Below are positions 1 through 6,196 of a stretch of DNA of 7,519 nt, one piece after another. Numbering within the stretch: position 1 is the first letter of the stretch; every line of letters starts with the position of its first letter. This DNA is from an uncultured Sphingomonadales bacterium (GTDB lineage: Bacteria > Pseudomonadota > Alphaproteobacteria > Sphingomonadales > Sphingomonadaceae), in contig CAIPWG010000018.1 of the NCBI GenBank assembly GCA_903868655.1, positions 1 through 7,519 of the forward strand, in the 5' to 3' direction. Position numbers and translations under genes: made by a program. The notes under the pieces were generated by a model that saw nothing but the letters and a program-made list of their open reading frames with translations, was not told where the DNA came from and ran no database searches.

Positions 1-1335
1 CGCATTCGCAGCCCTTTGTTGCAGGCGCTGGCCGCAGCGCCCGATCGTGACCGCGCGCTGCTGCGCTGGGAACAGTTGATCGAGCATCTGCCCTCGGCCA
101 TCAATGTGTTCCGTTTGCTAGAGGCGCGCCCGGCGCTGTTTGAGGTGGTCATGCGCGTGTTGGCGCATGCGCCGACGCTGGCCGATGCTCTGGCCCGGCG
201 CTCCGATCTGCTCGATGCGCTGATCGACCGGAGCGCGTTTGATCTTCCGGGCAGCGTGGCCAGCATCGCCGCACGGCTGGCGCGCGTCGAAAAGGGCGAT
301 GATTATCAATGCCTGCTCGACGCGGTGCGGCGACGCGTCGGCGAAATGCGCTTTGCGCTGGGTGTGCAACTGATCGAACAGGCCAATGGCGCGCTCGATA
401 TTGCCGCAGCGCTGTCACGGGTGGCTGAAGCGACCATCGGCGTGCTGGCCGCAGCGACCGAAGCCGAATTTGCCGCTGTGCATGGCCATGTGCCCGACAG
501 CCGACTGGTGATTCTCGGGTTGGGCCGGTTGGGTGGCGGCGCGCTGACACATGCCTCCGACCTCGATCTGGTGTTTTTGTTCAGCGGCGATTTCGCTCGC
601 GAATCGGATGGCGCTCGGCCTTTGGGCGCCACGCTTTATTATGCCCGGCTGGCGCAACGCGTATCGGTCGCTTTGTCCACCCAGACAGCTGCCGGTGCAT
701 TGTACGAAGTGGACACGCGGCTGCGCCCTTCGGGCACGCAAGGGCCGATCGCGGTCAGTCTCGACAGCTTTGCGCGATATCAGGCTCAGGAAGCCTGGAC
801 CTGGGAACATATGGCGCTGTGCCGTGCGCGCCCGATCCACGGCAGCGTGGCGGACCGTATGGCCTTGGCCGCGATCATCGATGGCGTGTTGAAAACCCCG
901 CGTGATCCGGTGCAATTGCGCGCCGACATTCTCAAAATGCGCGGCGACATGGCGCGACACAAGCCACCCAAAGGCCCGCTGGATGTGAAGCTGGCGCGTG
1001 GCGGGCTGGTCGATGCCGAATTCATCGTGCACTATCTGCAACTGCGCGAGGCCTGCGCGTTTGATCCCGATCTTGGCCTGGCGTTGGCGGCGCTGGGCGA
1101 TGCGGGGCTGGTGCCACACGCCATGCGCGACAGCCATGATCTTTTGGCGAGGCTGCTGGTCGTGGTGCGGCTGGTCGCCCCCGATGGAGCCTATCCGCCA
1201 GAGGCCAGCCGTGCCATTGTCGCAGCCGCATGCGGCGCGCGCGACTGGGACAGCCTGCTATCCGCTATCGCCACCGCACGCGGCACGATTGCCGCAGTGT
1301 GGCAGACCGTTTTTGATGAACCGCTGGAGATTTGA
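1..1335 (+). CDS. glnE: Glutamine synthetase adenylyltransferase / adenylyl-removing enzyme, C-terminal half (partial, 5' end outside window)
   Basis: This is the C-terminal part of the bifunctional enzyme that adds AMP to, and removes it from, a tyrosine of glutamine synthetase in response to PII signalling in nitrogen control. The frame is open from base 1, so the gene begins upstream; about 444 codons are present, whereas family members usually have roughly 900-1000. The retained part is the adenylyltransferase half. The nucleotidyltransferase signature lies at window codons 173-192: GLGRLGG followed by SDLDLVF, with the metal-binding aspartates at codons 187 and 189. A third conserved acidic motif, VDTRLRPSG, has its Asp at codon 238. 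Further on, LARGGLVDAEF (around nt 990-1025) is typical of the family. The N-terminal adenylyl-removase domain is outside the window. The stop is 3 nt before bcp, whose ribosome binding site lies inside the glnE 3' end. Nothing suggests damage. The family assignment is very secure. Confidence 0.96.
   Translation, partial: RIRSPLLQALAAAPDRDRALLRWEQLIEHLPSAINVFRLLEARPALFEVVMRVLAHAPTLADALARRSDLLDALIDRSAFDLPGSVASIAARLARVEKGDDYQCLLDAVRRRVGEMRFALGVQLIEQANGALDIAAALSRVAEATIGVLAAATEAEFAAVHGHVPDSRLVILGLGRLGGGALTHASDLDLVFLFSGDFARESDGARPLGATLYYARLAQRVSVALSTQTAAGALYEVDTRLRPSGTQGPIAVSLDSFARYQAQEAWTWEHMALCRARPIHGSVADRMALAAIIDGVLKTPRDPVQLRADILKMRGDMARHKPPKGPLDVKLARGGLVDAEFIVHYLQLREACAFDPDLGLALAALGDAGLVPHAMRDSHDLLARLLVVVRLVAPDGAYPPEASRAIVAAACGARDWDSLLSAIATARGTIAAVWQTVFDEPLEI
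1326..1330 (+). promoter_or_regulatory. Ribosome binding site of bcp, inside the end of glnE
   Basis: GGAGA lies 8 nt before the bcp ATG at 1339, within the last codons of glnE. This supports ATG 1339 as the start and implies that bcp is translated from the glnE transcript. Confidence 0.7.
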
Positions 1336-1338
1336 GCC

Positions 1339-1812
1339 ATGACACTAGCCCTGGGTGACACCCTGCCCGACATCGCCCTGATCAGCCCCAATGGCGAAAG
1401 CGTGCGCGCGTCCGATTTCCTCGGCCAGAAACTGGTGCTGTTTTTCTATCCCAAAGACGACACGCCCGGCTGCACCACCGAAAACAAGGATTTTTCGGGC
1501 CTTGCCGGCAAATTTGCCGCTGCCAACACCGCCCTGCTGGGGGTCAGCAAGGATACCCCGCAAAAGCATCAGCGGTTTATTGACAAGCACGGCTTGGCTG
1601 CGCCGCTGGCCAGCGATGCCGAAACCGCTGGCCTGTCGGATGCTCTGGGTATCTGGACCGAGAAATCGATGTATGGACGAAGCTATATGGGCATGGAACG
1701 CACCACCATCCTGGTCGCCGCCGATGGCCGGATCGCGCGGATCTGGCCCAAAGTCAAAGTAAAGGGCCACGCCGCCGAAGTGCTGGCCGCGGCAGTCGCT
1801 CTGAATGCCTGA
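1339..1812 (+). CDS. bcp: Peroxiredoxin, Bcp/PrxQ type (thiol peroxidase), single-cysteine variant
   Basis: This is a 157-residue cytosolic peroxiredoxin that reduces hydrogen peroxide and organic hydroperoxides using thiol donors such as thioredoxin. Length and sequence fit the Bcp (PrxQ) subfamily throughout. The active-site motif PxxxTxxC is seen as P38, T42 and C45 (FYPKDDTPGC), and the third active-site element, the conserved arginine, is R121 in GMERTT. The segment GIWTEKSMYGRSYMG (residues 104-118) is characteristic of the subfamily. In the classic E. coli enzyme a second cysteine sits five residues after the first; here that position is K50, and C45 is the only cysteine in the protein. 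It must therefore work as a 1-Cys enzyme, resolved by an external thiol (inference). The start at ATG 1339 has a good ribosome binding site and is 3 nt after glnE. The 3' end overlaps the next gene by 8 nt. Confidence 0.95.
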   Translation: MTLALGDTLPDIALISPNGESVRASDFLGQKLVLFFYPKDDTPGCTTENKDFSGLAGKFAAANTALLGVSKDTPQKHQRFIDKHGLAAPLASDAETAGLSDALGIWTEKSMYGRSYMGMERTTILVAADGRIARIWPKVKVKGHAAEVLAAAVALNA

Positions 1813-2605
1813 TCCGCACAAGACCGTGGCGCAAGCAATCCGCGCCGCGATGCTGACCGCCGATGCCCGCGCCAAAGCAATGGCCGCGCGCGAAGTGGCG
1901 CGCGACTGGGCGGCGGGGCGCCTGCCACCGGTGTTTGATGTGCCCATGCCCGATACCCCGGCACGCCCCCCGCGGCCCGAATTGCTGCCCCCAAACGCCA
2001 TGCCCAAACGCGGGCGCGGCGGAACCGAACGTGGACGGATCGCATTGATCCACGCGCTTTGCCATATTGAATTCATGGCGATCGATCTCGCGCTTGACGC
2101 GGCCGGGCGGTTTGGCGCCGAACGCGGGCCCGAATTCGTATCGGACTGGCTGGAGGTTGCAGCCGACGAGGCGATGCATTTTGCGCTGCTTGCGCGGCGG
2201 CTGGTGACATTGGGCAGCGACTATGGCGCGATGCCCGCACACGATGGCCTGTGGGACGCCGCGCGCGACACCGCGCACGACGTGGCAGCCCGGTTGGCGA
2301 TCGTGCCAATGGTGCTCGAAGCACGCGGTCTGGACGTCACGCCGGTAACCATAACCCGGTTTCAAAGCGCCGGCGATGAACGCACAGTGCGCATCCTGCA
2401 GCGCATTCTCGACGACGAAATTCGCCATGTCGGGTTGGGAACGCGGCATTTCAGCGCAGTCTGTGCCGAACGGGGGGATTCGCCCCCGCAAGCCTGGCAA
2501 AGGATGGTTACGCAGTATTTCAGGGGGTCCATTAAGGCTCCGTTCAACGACTCGGCGCGTCGATCAGCCGGTCTGTCGTACGAATTCATGGAAGGGGTTG
2601 CTTGA
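1805..2605 (+). CDS. DUF455 family ferritin-like protein, probable di-iron protein
   Basis: This 266-residue protein belongs to the DUF455 (COG2833) family, recognised from the conserved RPELLPP (57-63), HALCHIE (83-89), PAHDGLW (144-150) and VLEARGLDVTP (170-180) segments. The fold is expected to be a ferritin-like four-helix bundle. The sequence shows the usual di-iron ligand pattern twice: E89, then E122-x-x-H125 (ADEAMH), then E172, then E205-x-x-H208 (DEIRH). All putative ligands are intact. No signal peptide or membrane segment is seen, so it should be cytosolic. The biochemical role is not established; the family is sometimes compared with the tRNA hydroxylase MiaE on fold grounds, but I see no basis for a substrate. 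The start ATG 1805 overlaps the bcp stop (1810-1812) by 8 nt with no clear Shine-Dalgarno, which points to translational coupling with the peroxiredoxin. Confidence is high for the family and low for function. Confidence 0.9.
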   Translation: MPDPHKTVAQAIRAAMLTADARAKAMAAREVARDWAAGRLPPVFDVPMPDTPARPPRPELLPPNAMPKRGRGGTERGRIALIHALCHIEFMAIDLALDAAGRFGAERGPEFVSDWLEVAADEAMHFALLARRLVTLGSDYGAMPAHDGLWDAARDTAHDVAARLAIVPMVLEARGLDVTPVTITRFQSAGDERTVRILQRILDDEIRHVGLGTRHFSAVCAERGDSPPQAWQRMVTQYFRGSIKAPFNDSARRSAGLSYEFMEGVA

Positions 2606-2646
2606 TCGCAACACTTGCCCGTACCCCGCAATCGCAACTGGAGCTA

Positions 2647-2660
2647 GGGGTATGTACCCC
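2647..2660. promoter_or_regulatory. Palindrome upstream of the M23 peptidase gene, possible operator
   Basis: GGGGTA - TG - TACCCC is a perfect 6+6 bp inverted repeat, 42 nt after the DUF455 stop and about 100 nt before the peptidase start. It has no following T tract, so it is not an intrinsic terminator. It could be a protein-binding site or a small hairpin. The arm order (G-run outside, TA inside) is the reverse of the usual CsoR/RcnR-type sites, so I assign no regulator. The rest of the 156-nt spacer (2606-2761) holds a 10-bp palindrome CTTGGCCAAG at 2704-2713 and a short hairpin GCCGC/GCGGC at 2713-2726. I see no convincing promoter hexamers in it. Confidence 0.35.
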
Positions 2661-2761
2661 CTTGCAGGGCGGTCAAACACAGTTTGATCCCATCCAGACG
2701 GGCCTTGGCCAAGCCGCGAATGCGGCAGCGGGGCGGGACAAAAGGGTACGCACAGGTAATA

Positions 2762-3493
2762 ATGCTGGTGAACAGGTTCCTTATTCTCGCACTGGGCATG
2801 GCCACTGGCCTGATCGCTCAACCGGCCTTGGCCAGCAGCGCCGCATCGGCAGACATCACGTCGCCGCTGCGTGCCGCTGAGGCCACCCGCAGCGGATCGA
2901 CCTTTGCCCCGGGTGATACCGAATTCCACCAGCTGTTTGCCAATTGGCGCGCGCTTGACGCCGGACGCCCCTACAACGCCAAAGCTTCAACCAATATCGC
3001 CGATACCGGCTCTGCCTCGATCCCGATGCTGCTGCCCGTGACCAGCAATCGTTCGATGAGCAGCAATTTCGGTATGCGTACGCACCCCGTGTTGGGCGGC
3101 TTCCGCATGCACAAGGGTGTTGACCTGCCCGCATCGACCGGGACTCCGATCCATGCCACCGCCGACGGCGTGATTGGCCGTGCCGACTGGTTCGGCGGAT
3201 ATGGCTTGTGCGTCGAAATCGAACACGGGGCCAATCTGGAAACCCGTTACGGCCACATGTCGCGCATCGCGGTGGCCGAAGGGCAGCATGTTCACAAGGG
3301 CGATGTGATCGGTTACGTCGGCTCTACTGGCCGCTCGACCGGCCCGCACCTGCATTACGAAGTCCGCATCGCAGGCGAAGCCGTGAACCCGGTGCCCTAT
3401 CTGCAAGTGGCCGAAGCCGCATCGGGCCAAACACCTGCTGTCATTCTTGCCAGCAACACCCCGGCCACTGCTCCGCAGACGCCGGAAGAATAA
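2762..3493 (+). CDS. Secreted M23 family (LytM-type) metallopeptidase, peptidoglycan endopeptidase
   Basis: This is a zinc endopeptidase predicted to cleave peptide cross-links of peptidoglycan in the periplasm. I choose ATG 2762 (243 residues), although the frame is open to 2684. It gives a clean Sec signal peptide: Arg at position 5, a hydrophobic core at residues 6-19, and a PALA cleavage site after residue 24. The longer version would bury this behind a basic stretch. A weak ACAGG ribosome site lies 5 nt upstream. The catalytic domain covers about residues 95-215. Zinc ligands H117 and D121 (MHKGVD) and H198 (HLHYEV), and catalytic histidines H165 (YGHMS) and H196, are all present, so the enzyme should be active rather than an EnvC/NlpD-like degenerate activator. 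No coiled coil, LysM or membrane anchor is seen; the C-terminal tail is Ala/Pro/Thr-rich. It is followed by a strong terminator and appears to be its own transcription unit. Confidence 0.92.
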   Translation: MLVNRFLILALGMATGLIAQPALASSAASADITSPLRAAEATRSGSTFAPGDTEFHQLFANWRALDAGRPYNAKASTNIADTGSASIPMLLPVTSNRSMSSNFGMRTHPVLGGFRMHKGVDLPASTGTPIHATADGVIGRADWFGGYGLCVEIEHGANLETRYGHMSRIAVAEGQHVHKGDVIGYVGSTGRSTGPHLHYEVRIAGEAVNPVPYLQVAEAASGQTPAVILASNTPATAPQTPEE

Positions 3494-3506
3494 GATATCC
3501 AATCCA

Positions 3507-3521
3507 GGCCGAAAATCGGCC
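3507..3521. repeat. Small hairpin in the 3' untranslated region of the M23 gene
   Basis: GGCCGA - AAA - TCGGCC is a perfect 6-bp stem with a 3-nt loop, starting 13 nt after the peptidase stop. No T tract follows. A second, weaker stem, CGCAT (3526-3530) with ATGCG (3541-3545), lies between it and the terminator. It may stabilise the 3' end of the mRNA. Confidence 0.4.
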
Positions 3522-3553
3522 GGACCGCATTCGGGAGAGGATGCGACAATTCG

Positions 3554-3583
3554 AAAAGGGCGCCGGAAACGGCGCCCTTTTTT
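3554..3583 (+). terminator. Strong rho-independent terminator after the M23 gene
   Basis: An 8-bp all-GC stem, GGGCGCCG (3558-3565) with CGGCGCCC (3570-3577), closes a GAAA tetraloop. A-tract/T-tract pairing at 3554-3557 and 3578-3581 extends it to 12 bp, and a run of six T (3578-3583) follows. This is a textbook intrinsic terminator and marks the end of the peptidase transcript. The reverse strand would carry a four-T run after the same stem, so weak bidirectional activity is possible. Confidence 0.92.
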
Positions 3584-3656
3584 GCAAGCTGCGACACGAC
3601 AAACCTTGCGTCGCCCCGCTTTGGCGTCCTCGGCTCCAGGTGGGATCGGTAGAGCA

Positions 3657-3684
3657 TTGGCCTTTGCATTTTTAACCGTAACAA
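3657..3684 (+). promoter_or_regulatory. Possible promoter of the S1/P1 nuclease gene
   Basis: TTGGCC (3657-3662) and TAACAA (3679-3684), separated by 16 nt, resemble -35 and -10 hexamers and lie just before the nuclease start in a locally AT-rich stretch. A promoter is needed here because a strong terminator lies 70 nt upstream. The match is moderate and would leave a leader of only about 14 nt. The remainder of 3584-3704 shows nothing else I can name with confidence. Confidence 0.35.
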
Positions 3685-3704
3685 TTCCGCGCTACAACAG
3701 TCGC

Positions 3705-4493
3705 ATGCGCACCTTCTCCTTGTTCGTCGCGACCGCAATGCTCGTCGCTCCCCAGGCTCCCGCTATGGCATGGGGGGCAATCGGACACCGGGTGACAGGT
3801 GCGTTGGCAGAGGACAATCTGGATGGTGTGGCGCGCGCGCATGTGCGGCTGATCCTGGGCGAGGAAACGCTGGCGCAAGCAGCGACCTGGCCCGATGAGC
3901 AACGGTCGAACCCGTCCGAATTCTGGCAGAAAACCGCATCGCCATGGCACTATGTGACTGTGCCGACAGGGACGCCCTACACCACCGCGCTCGCCCCGGC
4001 CGAAGGTGACGCCGTGACCGCGTTGAACCGATTTACCGCCACGTTGCGCAATCCCGCCGCCTCGCTCGAGGAAAAGCGGCTGGCCTTGCGCTTTATGGTG
4101 CATATCATAGGCGACCTCCACCAGCCTCTCCATGCCGGCCGGCCCGGCGATCGGGGCGGCAATACGGTGACAGTCACATGGTTTGGCAAGCCAACCAATC
4201 TGCACGCGGTGTGGGATTCGGCGATGATCGATGATCGGCAAGTTTCGTTCACTGAACAGGCGAGCTGGCTGAAACACGCGATGACACCCGAACAAGTGAT
4301 CGCCTGGAGCGATATCCACCCGGCCACCTGGATCGCCGAAAGCGCGCGGTTGCGCGAAACGATCTATCCCGCCGATCCGGCGCTGTCGTATGTTTATGCC
4401 TATACGCACCGGCAGACAGTCGACCAGCGCCTGTCAATGGCGGGCGTGCGGATTGCGGCCTATCTCAACTGGGTGTTTCGGCAGGATTCCTGA
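3705..4493 (+). CDS. Secreted S1/P1-type zinc nuclease
   Basis: This 262-residue exported nuclease is related to fungal nucleases P1 and S1, which use three zinc ions to hydrolyse single-stranded nucleic acids and 3'-nucleotides. ATG 3705 gives a signal peptide ending APAMA after residue 22, so the mature chain begins with Trp23. That is diagnostic, because in nuclease P1 the N-terminal Trp itself binds zinc. All nine P1-type ligands can be placed: W23, H28 (WGAIGH), D64 (WPDEQ), H82 (PWHYV), H133 and D137 (HIIGDLHQPLH), H143, and H167 and D171 (NLHAVWD). The frame stays open upstream to 3447, but that stretch overlaps the previous gene and its terminator and is not coding. There is no clear Shine-Dalgarno before the start. 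It is a single gene between a terminator and the next promoter. A role in scavenging phosphate or nucleotides from outside nucleic acid is likely but inferred. Confidence 0.93.
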   Translation: MRTFSLFVATAMLVAPQAPAMAWGAIGHRVTGALAEDNLDGVARAHVRLILGEETLAQAATWPDEQRSNPSEFWQKTASPWHYVTVPTGTPYTTALAPAEGDAVTALNRFTATLRNPAASLEEKRLALRFMVHIIGDLHQPLHAGRPGDRGGNTVTVTWFGKPTNLHAVWDSAMIDDRQVSFTEQASWLKHAMTPEQVIAWSDIHPATWIAESARLRETIYPADPALSYVYAYTHRQTVDQRLSMAGVRIAAYLNWVFRQDS

Positions 4494-4511
4494 TCCACGC
4501 CGGGAATACTG

Positions 4512-4531
4512 GCAATTCTGATTGCAATTCT
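4512..4531. repeat. Short direct repeat in the promoter region of the acyl-CoA synthetase operon
   Basis: GCAATTCT occurs at 4512-4519 and again at 4524-4531, a period of 12 nt. The first copy also forms an inverted repeat, GCAAT (4512-4516) with ATTGC (4521-4525). These lie directly upstream of the larger palindrome at 4531-4546 and could be an activator or second regulator site. They are short, so chance is not excluded. Confidence 0.35.
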
Positions 4532-4546
4532 TAATCGCTCGATTAA
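4531..4546. promoter_or_regulatory. Inverted-repeat operator candidate upstream of the acyl-CoA synthetase gene
   Basis: TTAATCG - CT - CGATTAA is a perfect 7+7 bp inverted repeat with a 2-nt centre. It covers the predicted -35 element and the upstream part of the spacer of the promoter at 4531-4559, the usual position for a repressor that blocks RNA polymerase. Size and symmetry fit a TetR- or MarR-type dimer. No regulator gene is in the window, so the partner is unknown. Confidence 0.6.
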
Positions 4547-4559
4547 ACTTCTCGATAAT
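4531..4559 (+). promoter_or_regulatory. Promoter of the acyl-CoA synthetase / P450 operon
   Basis: GATAAT (4554-4559) matches the -10 consensus at five of six positions. Seventeen bases upstream, TTAATC (4531-4536) is a weak -35, matching three of six. The surrounding region is clearly more AT-rich than its neighbours. A start near 4566 would leave a leader of about 60 nt. The weak -35 and overlapping palindrome suggest a controlled rather than constitutive promoter. Confidence 0.5.
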
Positions 4560-4580
4560 AGACCGCCGCAACGACGGGCT

Positions 4581-4598
4581 CGCGCGCCTGACCGCGCG
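4581..4598 (+). other. GC hairpin in the leader of the acyl-CoA synthetase mRNA
   Basis: CGCGCG (4581-4586) and CGCGCG (4593-4598) can pair around a 6-nt loop, ending 12 nt before the ribosome binding site. No T tract follows, so it is not a terminator. It may simply be leader structure. Confidence 0.3.
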
Positions 4599-4610
4599 GG
4601 TGAAAAAATC

Positions 4611-4616
4611 GAGAGG
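4611..4616 (+). promoter_or_regulatory. Ribosome binding site of the acyl-CoA synthetase gene
   Basis: GAGAGG lies 8 nt before ATG 4625 and supports that start codon. Confidence 0.7.
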
Positions 4617-4624
4617 CCTTTGCG

Positions 4625-6160
4625 ATGCAGTTCCATCCCAGCTTTCATGCGCAAACGCACCCTGACCGGCCTGCGGTCATCATGGGATCAAACGGCGAAG
4701 TCGTTACGTATGCCGAGCTGGACGCCACCAGCAATCGCTTTGCCCAGCTGTTGCGCGCGCGCGGCATCCAGATCGGCGATACGGTTGCTTTGTGCTTTGA
4801 CAACCATCCGCTGTTCTTTGCGCTGTGTTGGGGCGCGCAACGGGCTGGTGTGGTTTATGTGGCGATTTCGTCGCGGCTGACAGCACCCGAAATCACCTAT
4901 ATCGCGCGCGACAGCGGATCGCAGTTGCTGATCAGCAACGCGACCTTTGACGCGGTGCTCGACGAGGTCGCGCTGGCCACACCAGAATTGCCACAATTGC
5001 GTCTTGGCGCAAACGGGGGCCAAGATCTGATGGCTGCGCTGGCGGCGATGCCCGCCACACCAATCGCCGACGAACGCGCCGGAGTCGACATGCTCTATTC
5101 GTCCGGCACGACGGGCAAACCCAAAGGCGTGCGCGTGCCCCTGCCCGAAGATCCGGCGATCGGTGCGGGCAACAGCCTGCTCGATCTGGCACGCGGCGCG
5201 TTCGGTTTTCATCAGGATAGCGTCTATTTGTCGCCCGCACCGCTATACCATGCAGCCCCTTTGCGCTGGTCGCTGACGGTGCACCGATTGGGCGGCACAG
5301 TCGTATGCATGGAAAAGTTCGACCCAGAACTGGCCTTGCAACTGATCGAACGCCACCGGGTGAGCGAAAGCCAGTGGGTGCCCACGCATTTCGTACGCCT
5401 GCTCAAGCTCGATCCGTCCGTCCGACAACGTTATGACTTGTCTTCGCTGCGCTGTGCAGTCCATGCAGCGGCCCCCTGCCCCGTGCCGGTCAAACATGCC
5501 ATGATCGATTGGTGGGGCCCGGTCTTGCGCGAATATTACGCCGGAACCGAAGGCAACGGCTTTACCTTCATTTCCAGCGAGGAATGGCTGCAACGACCAG
5601 GTTCCGTCGGGCGCGCATTGCTGGGTACCATCCGCGTCTGCGATGAAGCCGGCGATGAAGTGCTGCGCGGGACCGAGGGTCAGGTGTTCTTTGAAGGCGG
5701 CAACCCGTTTCAGTATCACAACGACCCCGACAAAACCCGTGATTCAACCAACAAGCACGGCTGGACCAGCCTTGGCGATGTGGGGATGCAGGATGACGAG
5801 GGCTACCTGTTCCTCACCGATCGCAAAAGCTTCATGATCATCTCGGGCGGGGTGAATATCTATCCGCAGGAAATCGAGAACCTTCTGGTGACCCACCCCA
5901 AAGTGGCCGATGTCGCGGTGATAGGCGCGCCCGACTCCGATATGGGCGAACGTGTGGTGGCGGTGGTGCAACCGGTCGATATCGATCAGGCAGGTGACGC
6001 ACTCGCCGACGAATTGCGCGAATGGCTGGCGCCCCAACTCAGCCGGGTCAAAATGCCGCGCCAGATCGATTTCCGTCCCGATCTACCGCGTGAACCCACC
6101 GGCAAACTGTTCAAGCGCCTGCTGCGCGATGAATACAAAGCTGCAGCCGCAAACGCCTGA
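4625..6160 (+). CDS. Acyl-CoA synthetase (AMP-dependent, ANL superfamily; FadD-like)
   Basis: This 511-residue cytosolic enzyme activates a carboxylic acid to its CoA thioester through an acyl-adenylate. The core motifs are all present: the P-loop SSGTTGKPKG at residues 159-168; YYAGTEG at 304-310, where E309 is the conserved magnesium-binding glutamate; the ATP-ribose Asp D385 in SLGDVG; the hinge DRKS at 399-402 followed by SGGVNIYPQEIE (407-418), typical of acyl- and aryl-CoA ligases; and the catalytic lysine K494 in PTGKLFKR near the C-terminus. Length is normal and no signal peptide is seen. The substrate cannot be read from the sequence: fatty, steroid side-chain, terpenoid or alicyclic acids are all possible. 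ATG 4625 has a good ribosome site. The gene follows a promoter with a palindromic operator and is 36 nt upstream of a P450 gene, with which it is probably co-transcribed, so both likely act on the same or related hydrophobic compounds (inference). Confidence 0.93.
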   Translation: MQFHPSFHAQTHPDRPAVIMGSNGEVVTYAELDATSNRFAQLLRARGIQIGDTVALCFDNHPLFFALCWGAQRAGVVYVAISSRLTAPEITYIARDSGSQLLISNATFDAVLDEVALATPELPQLRLGANGGQDLMAALAAMPATPIADERAGVDMLYSSGTTGKPKGVRVPLPEDPAIGAGNSLLDLARGAFGFHQDSVYLSPAPLYHAAPLRWSLTVHRLGGTVVCMEKFDPELALQLIERHRVSESQWVPTHFVRLLKLDPSVRQRYDLSSLRCAVHAAAPCPVPVKHAMIDWWGPVLREYYAGTEGNGFTFISSEEWLQRPGSVGRALLGTIRVCDEAGDEVLRGTEGQVFFEGGNPFQYHNDPDKTRDSTNKHGWTSLGDVGMQDDEGYLFLTDRKSFMIISGGVNIYPQEIENLLVTHPKVADVAVIGAPDSDMGERVVAVVQPVDIDQAGDALADELREWLAPQLSRVKMPRQIDFRPDLPREPTGKLFKRLLRDEYKAAAANA

Positions 6161-6180
6161 CCAGGCACACCACCAGACCC

Positions 6181-6185
6181 AAGGA
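6181..6185 (+). promoter_or_regulatory. Ribosome binding site of the P450 gene
   Basis: AAGGA lies 11 nt before ATG 6197 in the 36-nt spacer after the acyl-CoA synthetase. The spacer contains no terminator or promoter that I can see, consistent with an operon. Confidence 0.55.
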
Positions 6186-6196
6186 CACGCGTTCTC

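Noticed and set aside
415..1137. Long antisense open frame (240 codons) opposite glnE.
   Set aside because: Composition is typical of an antisense shadow in GC-rich coding DNA, it shows no recognisable family motifs, and the plus strand is clearly glnE.
1754..2500. Long antisense open frame (248 codons) opposite DUF455.
   Set aside because: The plus-strand protein has conserved family motifs over its whole length; the antisense product is rich in His/Arg/Gly with no recognisable domain.
2684..2761. Upstream extension of the M23 reading frame to a TTG codon at 2684.
   Set aside because: It would place 26 mostly basic and polar residues before a well-formed signal peptide; ATG 2762 gives a normal Sec signal with cleavage after PALA.
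3636..3678. tRNA-like stretch: GCTC and GAGC that could pair as a D-stem, with GGTAGAGCAT followed by TTTGCA as in some tRNA D and anticodon arms.
   Set aside because: The D-loop would be too long, the anticodon stem has no complementary 3' side, and no T-arm or acceptor stem follows. At best it is a chance match or a very degenerate fragment; a tRNAscan-SE or covariance-model hit would be needed to revive it.
3447..3704. Upstream extension of the nuclease reading frame to 3447.
   Set aside because: It overlaps the end of the M23 gene and runs through its terminator; ATG 3705 gives a signal peptide exposing the required N-terminal Trp.
3672..4409. Antisense open frame (245 codons) opposite the S1/P1 nuclease.
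   Set aside because: It is a shadow of a gene with all catalytic ligands intact, and its start has no supporting context.
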